From NCBI RefSeq assembly GCF_013488205.1, contig NZ_CP040908.1, positions 1,651,876 to 1,715,875 of the forward strand: a stretch of DNA of 64,000 bases, written 5' to 3'. The position numbers and the translations under genes are program-made. Source of the stretch: Empedobacter falsenii (GTDB taxonomy: Bacteria; Bacteroidota; Bacteroidia; Flavobacteriales; Weeksellaceae). The notes under the pieces are model-generated. The model did not search any database, was not told where the DNA came from, and was given only the letters and a program-made list of their open reading frames with translations. Positions 27,349-35,951 of this stretch are shown here, piece by piece (the first letter of the stretch is position 1; every line of letters begins with the position of its first letter).

Positions 27349-29040
27349 TTAATTCCACCATCTTGGATCTCCAATCGCAGCACCTGTAGAAGATGCAGTT
27401 CTTAATGGAGAATTGACTGGTAATGTAAAATCAATTGTTGTGTTTGTCCAATTTAGAGCATTGTCTTGATTATTCGTAGAAGTTACTCCTCCAGTAGGAA
27501 AAACAAGTTTTTGTAAATCAGCTGCTTTACCATTCGTCAAATTATAGAAATTGTTGAACGTAAAAACAGCTGTACTTGAAGTAGCTAAACGAATTAAATT
27601 ATTACTCGATAAACTTCCTCCAACTCTTGGCGAATTTGCAATAATATTATTGGTAAAATTAGCTTTGATCGGCACGTTATTATTGTCTAATAGTGGAAAA
27701 GAAGAACTTTGTCCAAAACTATTAATTGTACAATTGTTGACATTAATTGTTGCGTTAGCAGATGGCGTAGTAATACTTTCTCTGTATCGAATAAATAAAT
27801 CTCCAACTTCTGTAAATGTTGAATTTTCGATATTAACTTCGTTAAAAACTAATTTGTCTAAATGTAAAAATCCGTAAGATGAAGCTGGGAAATTCTTGAA
27901 GAAAGAATGTTTAATCTCAAATTTATCCATTACATATCCGCTATTTGGACCTCTATTTGCTCTGAAAGCTGAGGTTTTAACACTACTTACAATACAGTTT
28001 TCAATCAATACATTTGCAAAATTAGCCTTCGCACCATTGCTGCTGCTGCTTGTCAAATTGATTAAATAATCTGCCGTATTTGCGCTTCCATCTAATTCGA
28101 TATTCTTTAGATGTAAACCAGCCCCAGTATCATTTAACGTAAATTCTTTGAAAGAAACTTTTGTATCTTCTGGATTTCCAGAAATTCCAATCAATGAAAT
28201 TTTCTTCGCATTAATTGCAAACAATTTATCTCCAGAATCATATTTACCAGGATTTAATCCAATGATATCACCATCTTTTGCATTGTTAATCAAGGTGATT
28301 AAATCATCGCCAGAATTAGCAATAACACTATAACTTGTAGACGATTTAGTCGTGAAATTCTGAGAACCAACGCTTGTATTTCCTTTATAAATTTCGACTG
28401 TATATCGTGTACTTGGATTAAGCCCTTTTGTTGTTTTAAGTCCAGCAGTAGCTTCGCTACTTGTAATTTGACTTATAATAGGATCGCTAACATAAACAGG
28501 ATCCTGACCAGAAACTTGTGTATATGCTTGAAATCTCAATTCAGTTACTCCAGCAGTTACATCCCAACTAACCGTTGCTTGATTCTCCAGAATATTTGGA
28601 TCATAAATAGGATGCAAAATTTGGATTCCAATAATTTTAATTCGCTTACTAACAGACCAGTGAGATTCTGGTCTGTTTTCGTAAGCATTTGTTTTAACAC
28701 GTATAAAGAAATTTTTTCTCACGGGAATTTCTTGATCCGTAATAACAACTCCAGCAGAATCTGTTTTTTTTGTTAAAATGATATCTTTTGGATTTGTAAA
28801 TAACGAATCGCTTGAAACTTCTGTTGTATAAGTTTCGTCAATATTATTAGTATACAGAGAAGGTGACCATGTGACTTTAGTTTCTGTTTCAAAATTTTCG
28901 GCAGATAAAGACAATGGTGTAAACATTCTCATTGGATCGTTAGATTCTGACTGAAATTCATCATCATTACAAGAGATTACAGCATTTGCAGTAAGTAATA
29001 CTGTTCCTATAATCAATATTTTATAAAAAGTTTTTTTCAT
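27349..29040 (-). CDS. DUF4957/DUF5123-like surface lipoprotein of the pectin locus
   Basis: The 563-residue product is a lipoprotein (AVISC, Cys24). Two fibronectin-III-like domains (about 45-130 and 135-230, with TEVSSDSLF and RYTVEIYKGNTSV) are followed by a parallel beta-helix of DUF4957/DUF5123 type (GDIIGLNPGKYDSGDKLFAINAK, then repeated short strands, ending GAAIGDPRWW). It stands directly after susD, where surface glycan-binding proteins are usual. A pectin-binding role fits. A polysaccharide-lyase activity is also possible given the beta-helix, but no catalytic residues can be named. Confidence 0.75.
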   Translation of the reverse strand: MKKTFYKILIIGTVLLTANAVISCNDDEFQSESNDPMRMFTPLSLSAENFETETKVTWSPSLYTNNIDETYTTEVSSDSLFTNPKDIILTKKTDSAGVVITDQEIPVRKNFFIRVKTNAYENRPESHWSVSKRIKIIGIQILHPIYDPNILENQATVSWDVTAGVTELRFQAYTQVSGQDPVYVSDPIISQITSSEATAGLKTTKGLNPSTRYTVEIYKGNTSVGSQNFTTKSSTSYSVIANSGDDLITLINNAKDGDIIGLNPGKYDSGDKLFAINAKKISLIGISGNPEDTKVSFKEFTLNDTGAGLHLKNIELDGSANTADYLINLTSSSSNGAKANFANVLIENCIVSSVKTSAFRANRGPNSGYVMDKFEIKHSFFKNFPASSYGFLHLDKLVFNEVNIENSTFTEVGDLFIRYRESITTPSANATINVNNCTINSFGQSSSFPLLDNNNVPIKANFTNNIIANSPRVGGSLSSNNLIRLATSSTAVFTFNNFYNLTNGKAADLQKLVFPTGGVTSTNNQDNALNWTNTTIDFTLPVNSPLRTASSTGAAIGDPRWWN

Positions 29041-29052
29041 AATAATTGTGTT

Positions 29053-30876
29053 TTAGTATCCGTAATCTTGTGTTAAATTATAATTTGTATTGATGATATC
29101 TTGATAGATTGGCAACAATTCTGAATGATTTGGTTTGTAATATTGTAACCAACCTTTTCGTTCGTCGTTAATCATTGTCGCAACCATTCCTGTTTGCCAG
29201 TTTATGCGTGTATATCCCGTTGGAGTAGAAGCAACAGAAGGAGTGTAGAACAATTCTGTTTTATCATTTCCAACAAAATAAGTATCTAAACTCAAAACAG
29301 TTTTTTGGGCTGTCTGTGTTGGATCGTATTTCCCAATTTTATAATAGATGTATTTAGGTACATTGGCATATTCTCCCGTTCCATCTAATAAATTTTGCAA
29401 TTTAGCACGAGTTTCTGTTACTACTTGACCTAAAAGATTCCATCTGATTAAGTCATATTTTCGGATAGATTCTCCACCAAATTCCAATAATCTTTCGTGT
29501 ACAATTTGCTCAAAAAAGCCTTGGTAGCCATTCGCTGTAACTGCAGGCATTTTATCAGGATTGTTTGCATAAGCTCTTGCTCTAACTTCTCTCAAAGCAT
29601 CTATTGCAGCAGCCGTTGGTCCACCGTTTAATTCATTTTCTGCCTCAGCAAACATTAATAAAACATCTGCAAAACGCATAATTGGCCAATTGATTCCAAC
29701 ATTTTGAGAAGGACCTGTTACTTTTGTCCAAGACTTTCTGAATTTTCCGTCTGTTAAAGCGTCAATTTTAACCACTTGTGTTAAATCATCAGCATTAATT
29801 TCGAACGCATTGATTGTGACATCTCGTCTTTGATCATATTTATCAAATTCATAAAAATAAGTTGGTAAAGCATTGATTCCGCCACCACCATTCCATTTAG
29901 AAGCTGCGTTATGACGCAATCCGTTGTAATAACCAAGTTTACTATCAGTTCGAGCATTTCCACCGAAAGCACCAACTTGAAAAATCATTTCGTTGGTGTT
30001 ATCCATACGACCTTCGTGAATAGCACGGAAAACATCTTCGTAATTTGGATTGATGTTATGGCTTCCACGTTGTTGCATAATGTCAAACGTTTCGTTGCGA
30101 GCAATTTGGTAATATTTTTCTGGATTTGCTCCTTTAACCATCTGTATCGGTTGTCTTCTTAGTGAATATCCAGCTCTAGCAAGTGCAATACGAGCACGTA
30201 AGCCTTTCACAAAAGCTTTTGTGATACGTGTTGTAGGATCTCCAGATTCGGCTCTCCAAGGAATAACTTTTGAAGCAGTTTCTAAATCATTTAATAAAAC
30301 TTCATACACTTCATCACGATCAGTTTTCGGAAGGAAAATATGTTCGTATTGAGAAGATGGTTTATCTTGAAATGGAACATCTCCAAAGTTTCGGATTAAT
30401 TCGTAATAATATTGTGCTCTTAACGTCAATGCTTCTCCGTAATATCTGTCCATTAACTTTTTGTCGCTATCACTTCCAGATTTGTAGACATCAGAAGTTG
30501 GAATATTATAAATTAGTAAATTTGCTCTTTCAATTCCTGTGTATAATTGACGGAAAGGTTTGTCTAATTCTGGATTTGTAGGACAAGCATTGTACATACT
30601 AATTCCACGACGATCGTTACAATTGTAATCACCAGATGTTTTAAAATCATCAGCAGCTTGTCCAATGATAGAAGAAATTCTGTTACCGTAACCATTGTCA
30701 CCAGCCAATTGATTATATACGCCAACCAAAGCGGAGTAGGTATAACTTGCATCGTTGTAAACTTCTATTTCGGAAGTGTTGGAAGGGCTACTAACATCCA
30801 AATAATCATCACATGATGTTGTTGTTAATAAAACGATGCTAACGCCTAATATTTTTATAAATGTTTTTGTTTTCAT
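29053..30876 (-). CDS. susD: SusD/RagB-family lipoprotein (pectin locus, pair 1)
   Basis: The 607-residue protein has a lipobox (LTTTSC, Cys22) and SusD signatures: SALVGVYNQLAGDNGYG, YGEALTLRAQYYYELIRNFGDVPF, WPIMRFADVLLMFAEAENELNG and HERLLEFGGESIRKYDLIRW. It is larger than the other two SusD proteins here and belongs to the long-chain group. It pairs with the SusC encoded 18 bases upstream and would bind pectin oligomers at the surface for import. Confidence 0.95.
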   Translation of the reverse strand: MKTKTFIKILGVSIVLLTTTSCDDYLDVSSPSNTSEIEVYNDASYTYSALVGVYNQLAGDNGYGNRISSIIGQAADDFKTSGDYNCNDRRGISMYNACPTNPELDKPFRQLYTGIERANLLIYNIPTSDVYKSGSDSDKKLMDRYYGEALTLRAQYYYELIRNFGDVPFQDKPSSQYEHIFLPKTDRDEVYEVLLNDLETASKVIPWRAESGDPTTRITKAFVKGLRARIALARAGYSLRRQPIQMVKGANPEKYYQIARNETFDIMQQRGSHNINPNYEDVFRAIHEGRMDNTNEMIFQVGAFGGNARTDSKLGYYNGLRHNAASKWNGGGGINALPTYFYEFDKYDQRRDVTINAFEINADDLTQVVKIDALTDGKFRKSWTKVTGPSQNVGINWPIMRFADVLLMFAEAENELNGGPTAAAIDALREVRARAYANNPDKMPAVTANGYQGFFEQIVHERLLEFGGESIRKYDLIRWNLLGQVVTETRAKLQNLLDGTGEYANVPKYIYYKIGKYDPTQTAQKTVLSLDTYFVGNDKTELFYTPSVASTPTGYTRINWQTGMVATMINDERKGWLQYYKPNHSELLPIYQDIINTNYNLTQDYGY

Positions 30877-30894
30877 TTTTGATGTGTTTTGAGA

Positions 30895-33800
30895 TTAGAA
30901 AGTAACATTAATACCTGTTAAGAAAAATCTGCTTCGTGGATAGGCAGCATAATCAACTCCAGGAGTTAAAGGACTTGTACGTCTTGTATTTGCTTCAGGA
31001 TCATAACCCGAATAACCAGTAATTGTAAATAAATTATTGATTGTAGCGTAGATTCTTACTTTACTAATAAATTTCGTTTTTGCTAACATATCTTCTGGTA
31101 AAGAATACCCAACTGTAACGTTGCTTAATCTTAAATAAGATCCATCTTCGATGGCATAAGAATGTAAAATATAGTTTCCAGAAGGAGGTGACCAAAATGT
31201 AGCATTTGCGTTTAAAGCTTCTAATTGTGTAGGATCTGTTACTCGATTTCCGTTGTCGTCAAAATTTCTCCAAGCTCCAGCAACAGCTTTTAACATATTA
31301 TTGTCGCGGTATAAATATTGTGTTGTAAATTCAACTTTATTGGCATTGTAAACTTTATTACCAACAGAATAAGTGAAGAACATACTTAGATCGATGTTTT
31401 TCCATTGAAATTGTTGATTAAATCCACCATAGAATTTTGCTTGCGCATTTCCTAAAACAGTTTTATCATTATCATCGATTTTTCCATCATTATTCAAATC
31501 TTTTAATTTTAAATCTCCAGGACGTACATCTTTTGAACCTAATGCAGCAGCAGAAGTACTTGCAACACCAGCTTTTAATGTATATTTTTGAGTTGAAGCG
31601 TTATAATCGAAATCGCTCACTTTGTACCATCCGTCTGTTACATAACCATAGAATTGTCCAATAGGTTTACCAACTTCAACTTTGAAATCTTGCAAATTAT
31701 TTACCCATCCAGATGATTGATAATAGTATTGTAGACCATCACCAGTTACATCTTTACCTAAAGATTTGATAACATTTTGATTATGAGAAATATTGAAGTT
31801 TACATTCCATTTAAAGTTTTTAGATTTCGCAATATCAGCACCTATTGTAAATTCAATTCCTTTGTTTTCCGTTTCACCAGAGTTTTGATATTGGTATTCG
31901 TATCCGCCTGTTTGAGGTATTTTAGCTAATAATAATAAGTCTTTTGTATTTGTAATATAAGCATCGATACTACCATAAACACGTTTATTGAATAAAGTAT
32001 AATCTAATCCAATGTTTTTAGAAATTGTTTTTTCCCATTTCGCACCCGAATTTGCCAACCTTTCATTAGGTGCTAAACCTGGAACTACAGCATTATCAAA
32101 TGAATATCCCCAGTTACTTGAACTACTGAAGAATGTTGAATATAAGAATGGCTCGATGCGGTTATTACCCGAAGTACCATAGCTTAAACGTAATTTTAAT
32201 TCGTCAATCCAAGAAGAATCTTTTAAGAAATTTTCTCTTGCAACATTCCAAGCAAATGAAGCAGAAGGGAATGTAGCATAGCGATTATCAGGAGAGAAAA
32301 CACTCGATCCGTCTGTTCTGACAGAAAGCGTTAACATATATTTTTTATTGAACGAATAATTAACTTGCCCAAAAAACGAAGCCAATCGATCTACATTTAC
32401 TGATGTCGAAACTGGATCTTGAACCATTCCTGCTGGAGGAACCGCACTTTGCAAATTAGAAAATGCTTGATTAGCCGAAATATTTTTTGGTAACCATTTG
32501 ATATATGTTCTTGATGTTTCTCCGTCTGTTTTTACAATTTCTTGTCCAATCATCACATCTAATTTATGATTAGAACCTAATTTTGGTGAATATTGTAGTG
32601 TATTTGAATTAGAGATTCTTCTTGTTTGACTTGCGCGTAGATCAACCACAGGAAGATTAGCATTTGCCATTGCGACACTTGTGATATTTCCATAAAAACT
32701 ATTGTCATTACGATCTGTTTGTACATAACCAAAAACAGATTTGAAGGTTAATCCTTTGACAATTTGCCAAGACAAATAACCATTCATCAAAAGGTTTTGT
32801 CTTTCGTCTTCTCTTACTTCATTATTCGCCAACAAAACAGGACTTGTAAGGTTTGTTTGTGCGTAATAATCTGGATCGAAGAAGTCTACGTATGACTCGT
32901 TTCCTGGAGCAGCAAAAGGTTGATATCTCACTGAATTACGAAGTCTGTTATTTGATTGAGAACCTGTATTTGATGTACCAGCTCCCATGATTTTATCTTT
33001 ACTATATCTAAAACTAACGCCAGTTTTTACTTTGTCGCTGATTTTATGATTTAATTTGAAGTTTGCTAAATTTCTTTTGTAACCAGAATTTAGCATAATT
33101 CCATCTTCGTTGATGTGATTTAAATTTAAACTGAAATCAGTCGATTTATTTCCTCCTACAAGTGAAACGTTATGATTTTGAGAAAAAGCTTTTCTTCCAA
33201 AAACTTCTTCTTGCCAATCTCTCGCTTCCATACTTTTATAGATGTCAATATCGCTAAAATCCCCATATCTTTTTCTGAAAGAATTTGCTAATTGTTCATC
33301 ATTATTAATATTATACAATTCATACTGATAACGTACAAATTCATATGGAGTCATTACTTCTAACTTATTCTGAATTTCTCTAAATCCAGTGTAATTAGAA
33401 TAAGTGACTTGTGTAGGCATGTTGAAACCACTTTTTGTCGTAATAAGTACAACACCATTTGCACCACGCGCACCATAAATTGCAGTAGAAGCAGCATCTT
33501 TTAGAACATCAATACTTGCAATCTCTTGTGGAGATAAAATAGATAAAGCATTTTCTACTTGTATTCCATCTACGATATATAGAGGGCTGTTGTCTTGTGT
33601 AATCGATGTACCTCCGCGAACTTTAATTGTAACATCAGCTCCTGGCGCACCTTCGGACATACTAACTTGTACACCAGCCAATCGACCTTGTATAGCTTCA
33701 GCAGCAGAGTTTACCGCCATATCTTTTATTTGATCAGCATTTACACTTGCCACAGAACCTGTTAATTCATCACGTCTTACAGTTGTATATCCAATTACAA

Positions 33801-34128
33801 CAACTTCATTTAGATTTTGTTGCTCTGCTGCAACAAGATCTTTCAGTTTTATATCGATTATTCCTTTTTTATTGACAGGAATAGTCTGTATTTCATAGCC
33901 ATCATAGGTAATGGTTAAAGTCGAGTTATCTGGAACAACAATTTCATAAAATCCATTTTCATCTGTAATTGTTTCATATGTTGTCCCATCTACATAAATA
34001 TCAACTCCATTAAGAGGTGAATTATTTATAGATGATTTAACCGTTCCGGAAACTTTTATTTCTTCCTGCGCAAAACTCGCAATTGGTAGAAGCAAAAGCG
34101 TGAATAACTTAATTTTAGAGATCCTCAT
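30895..34128 (-). CDS. susC: SusC/RagA-family TonB-dependent transporter (pectin locus, pair 1)
   Basis: The 1077-residue outer-membrane transporter has a signal peptide (ASFAQ) and a carboxypeptidase-regulatory-like domain (about 23-100, VSGTVKSSINNSPLNGVDIY). The plug follows: VVVIGYTTVRRDELTGSV, IQGRLAGVQVSMSEG, SPLYIVDGIQV and ASTAIYGARGANGVVLITTK. The barrel ends in FFLTGINVTF. It opens the long pectin operon. An operator palindrome lies 46 bases upstream of the ATG. Its N-terminus closely resembles that of the second pectin SusC, showing that the two arose by duplication or share recent ancestry. Confidence 0.95.
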   Translation of the reverse strand: MRISKIKLFTLLLLPIASFAQEEIKVSGTVKSSINNSPLNGVDIYVDGTTYETITDENGFYEIVVPDNSTLTITYDGYEIQTIPVNKKGIIDIKLKDLVAAEQQNLNEVVVIGYTTVRRDELTGSVASVNADQIKDMAVNSAAEAIQGRLAGVQVSMSEGAPGADVTIKVRGGTSITQDNSPLYIVDGIQVENALSILSPQEIASIDVLKDAASTAIYGARGANGVVLITTKSGFNMPTQVTYSNYTGFREIQNKLEVMTPYEFVRYQYELYNINNDEQLANSFRKRYGDFSDIDIYKSMEARDWQEEVFGRKAFSQNHNVSLVGGNKSTDFSLNLNHINEDGIMLNSGYKRNLANFKLNHKISDKVKTGVSFRYSKDKIMGAGTSNTGSQSNNRLRNSVRYQPFAAPGNESYVDFFDPDYYAQTNLTSPVLLANNEVREDERQNLLMNGYLSWQIVKGLTFKSVFGYVQTDRNDNSFYGNITSVAMANANLPVVDLRASQTRRISNSNTLQYSPKLGSNHKLDVMIGQEIVKTDGETSRTYIKWLPKNISANQAFSNLQSAVPPAGMVQDPVSTSVNVDRLASFFGQVNYSFNKKYMLTLSVRTDGSSVFSPDNRYATFPSASFAWNVARENFLKDSSWIDELKLRLSYGTSGNNRIEPFLYSTFFSSSSNWGYSFDNAVVPGLAPNERLANSGAKWEKTISKNIGLDYTLFNKRVYGSIDAYITNTKDLLLLAKIPQTGGYEYQYQNSGETENKGIEFTIGADIAKSKNFKWNVNFNISHNQNVIKSLGKDVTGDGLQYYYQSSGWVNNLQDFKVEVGKPIGQFYGYVTDGWYKVSDFDYNASTQKYTLKAGVASTSAAALGSKDVRPGDLKLKDLNNDGKIDDNDKTVLGNAQAKFYGGFNQQFQWKNIDLSMFFTYSVGNKVYNANKVEFTTQYLYRDNNMLKAVAGAWRNFDDNGNRVTDPTQLEALNANATFWSPPSGNYILHSYAIEDGSYLRLSNVTVGYSLPEDMLAKTKFISKVRIYATINNLFTITGYSGYDPEANTRRTSPLTPGVDYAAYPRSRFFLTGINVTF

Positions 34129-34173
34129 ATGTGTGGTTTTGTGTTTCTTCTGTTGAACTAAATAATTTTTAGC

Positions 34174-34185
34174 GTAATCGATTAC
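34174..34185. promoter_or_regulatory. LacI-family operator upstream of pectin susC (pair 1)
   Basis: The perfect 12-bp palindrome GTAATCGATTAC has the central CG typical of LacI-family operators. It lies 46 bases upstream of the susC ATG. The same word recurs upstream of lacI and kduI, and with one base changed upstream of the second susC. Confidence 0.75.
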
Positions 34186-34200
34186 ATTATTAAATATAAA

Positions 34201-34220
34201 GGTGTATAGAAAACACTAAA
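34201..34220 (-). promoter_or_regulatory. 20-bp imperfect palindrome next to the operator
   Basis: Read on the plus strand the site is GGTGTATAGAAAACACTAAA. It is 17 of 20 identical to the site at 39143-39162 and lies 15 bases from the operator on the promoter-distal side. A binding site for a second regulator, or an upstream promoter element, is inferred. Confidence 0.5.
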
Positions 34221-34275
34221 GTAAAATTATTATTATTAATAATAAAATAAAAATTATAAAAATAATTTGTTATTG

Positions 34276-34312
34276 ATAAAATGATGCTCTTTTTTGTAAA
34301 AGAACATCATTA
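34276..34312 (-). terminator. Terminator after susD of pair 2
   Basis: On the minus strand AATGATG/CATCATT (34280-34286 with 34305-34311) and an inner TCTTTT/AAAAGA form a hairpin followed by TTTTA. It ends the second susC-susD transcript and separates it from the long pectin operon. Confidence 0.75.
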
Positions 34313-34328
34313 TTTTACGGATATAGTA

Positions 34329-35939
34329 TTAATATGCCGGATTTTGTTTGAAATTTGAATTTTGATTTAAGTCAATTGCAGCCTGAGGAATAGGTCTTAG
34401 TATTTTAAGTTGACCATTATTTCCATTAAAATTAGATTGTTTAATCAAGAAATTATATTTTGAAGCACGTTCAACTAATTTTCCTGTACGTTTTAAATCA
34501 AACCAACGGTTATATTCACCTAACATTTCTCTCGCTCTTTCATCTAAAATAAAATCAATATTCATGTTTGATGCAGTTACATTTTGTACACCAGCTCGCT
34601 TACGAACTTCATTGATTCGTTGTAATGCTGTAGATATATTTCCTGCTTTTAGATATGCTTCGGAAGCAATAAGATAAGTATCGGCCAATCTTGAAAGAAT
34701 AATGTCTCTCGTGTTTGTAAATTTTCCAAATGGAGCTTTTGGATCATCAAATTTCTTTACAGGAATCGTTTGATAATCAAAATTAGGATTGCTTTCTGCA
34801 GCATAAGTTCCATAACTATGATATTCTACACCTGGATTTTTTGCAATATAGTTTGCCTTATATGTATCATTTTTTGCAAACCACTTAGGTTCGTAATAAT
34901 GCTTTACAGTTAAAGTTGAATGATCGCTTACATCAAAATAATCAAAATAACGATCATATACTTCACCCATAAAAGTTGCGTTCCAACGTGTGTCATCTTG
35001 AGTGTATAAATCAAGTGCAAACTGAGTAGGGCATAAGCTATATGTACGATAAGGAGCTTTACCTGCAACTTCTGATCCACCATGATATGGTCCAAAATAA
35101 CTACTTTGTGCATGACCTAAATTAAAAGGATCTGTACTTGTTGAAGCTGCGCTGTATTGAACAGAAAAAATAGTTTCTGCATTGATTTCGTTGCCAGGTT
35201 TCCACAATTGTTCGAACGAAAGTGAAAGAGCTTGCCCAGCAATAACGTTATCTGCATATTGAGCTGCTGTTGTAAAATCATCATTTGTTCCAAAAGTTTC
35301 GTAACCGCGTGTTAAGTGAACTAATGCTAATAAATGCTGAACAGCTTTTGTATTAACATGCCCATTGTAAGCCGTATTTCCAACTAATTTTAATGACTCT
35401 TCTAATTCTTTGATAATAAATTGATAAACGTCTTTTGAAGAAGTTCTATCAAAACTTAATTGTGGTGTATTAATATATTCTGTAACCAAACTTACATCTC
35501 CATAGGTTTGTACCAACAAGAAATAGGCGTTTGCTCTTAGGTATTTTAATTCTCCAATTTGCTTGTTTAAGTTAGAAGAAGCTGCTGTTTTATCTGAATA
35601 ATACAATGCCATATTTGCAGCTTGAATAGCCGTATAGCAATTTTTATAAAGATGATCTACTCCTTCTGACGAAGCATTAAGTTCTGTGTATTGACTTAAA
35701 CCTGGTGGTTCAGCTGTTCTTCCTCTTGCATATAAATCTGTTCCTGCGACAAAAAGCCAAGGCTCTTTTCCATAAATATTTTTTAATTGAGCATAATTTG
35801 CATTAACCAATGAAGTAAATCCTTCTGCGGTTGTATAGTATTGTTCTGCAGCTACGTTAGAAAGGTTTTCTTCTTCTAAAAAATCACTGCAAGAATATGT
35901 TGTGCTTAAAGCTAGTAATAATATAACGATTTTTTTCAT
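34329..35939 (-). CDS. susD: SusD/RagB-family lipoprotein (pectin locus, pair 2)
   Basis: The 536-residue lipoprotein (lipobox STTYSC, Cys17) has the SusD features EGFTSLVNANYAQLKNIYG, LKYLRANAYFLLVQTYGDVSLV, ILSRLADTYLIASEAYLKAGN, RAREMLGEYNRWFDLKRTGKL and the C-terminal NSNFKQNPAY. It is the surface partner of the SusC encoded 12 bases upstream. With its own promoter and terminator, this pair is a separate import module that may handle a different size or branch of pectin fragment than pair 1. Confidence 0.95.
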   Translation of the reverse strand: MKKIVILLLALSTTYSCSDFLEEENLSNVAAEQYYTTAEGFTSLVNANYAQLKNIYGKEPWLFVAGTDLYARGRTAEPPGLSQYTELNASSEGVDHLYKNCYTAIQAANMALYYSDKTAASSNLNKQIGELKYLRANAYFLLVQTYGDVSLVTEYINTPQLSFDRTSSKDVYQFIIKELEESLKLVGNTAYNGHVNTKAVQHLLALVHLTRGYETFGTNDDFTTAAQYADNVIAGQALSLSFEQLWKPGNEINAETIFSVQYSAASTSTDPFNLGHAQSSYFGPYHGGSEVAGKAPYRTYSLCPTQFALDLYTQDDTRWNATFMGEVYDRYFDYFDVSDHSTLTVKHYYEPKWFAKNDTYKANYIAKNPGVEYHSYGTYAAESNPNFDYQTIPVKKFDDPKAPFGKFTNTRDIILSRLADTYLIASEAYLKAGNISTALQRINEVRKRAGVQNVTASNMNIDFILDERAREMLGEYNRWFDLKRTGKLVERASKYNFLIKQSNFNGNNGQLKILRPIPQAAIDLNQNSNFKQNPAY

Positions 35940-35951
35940 CTTTAAAACTTC

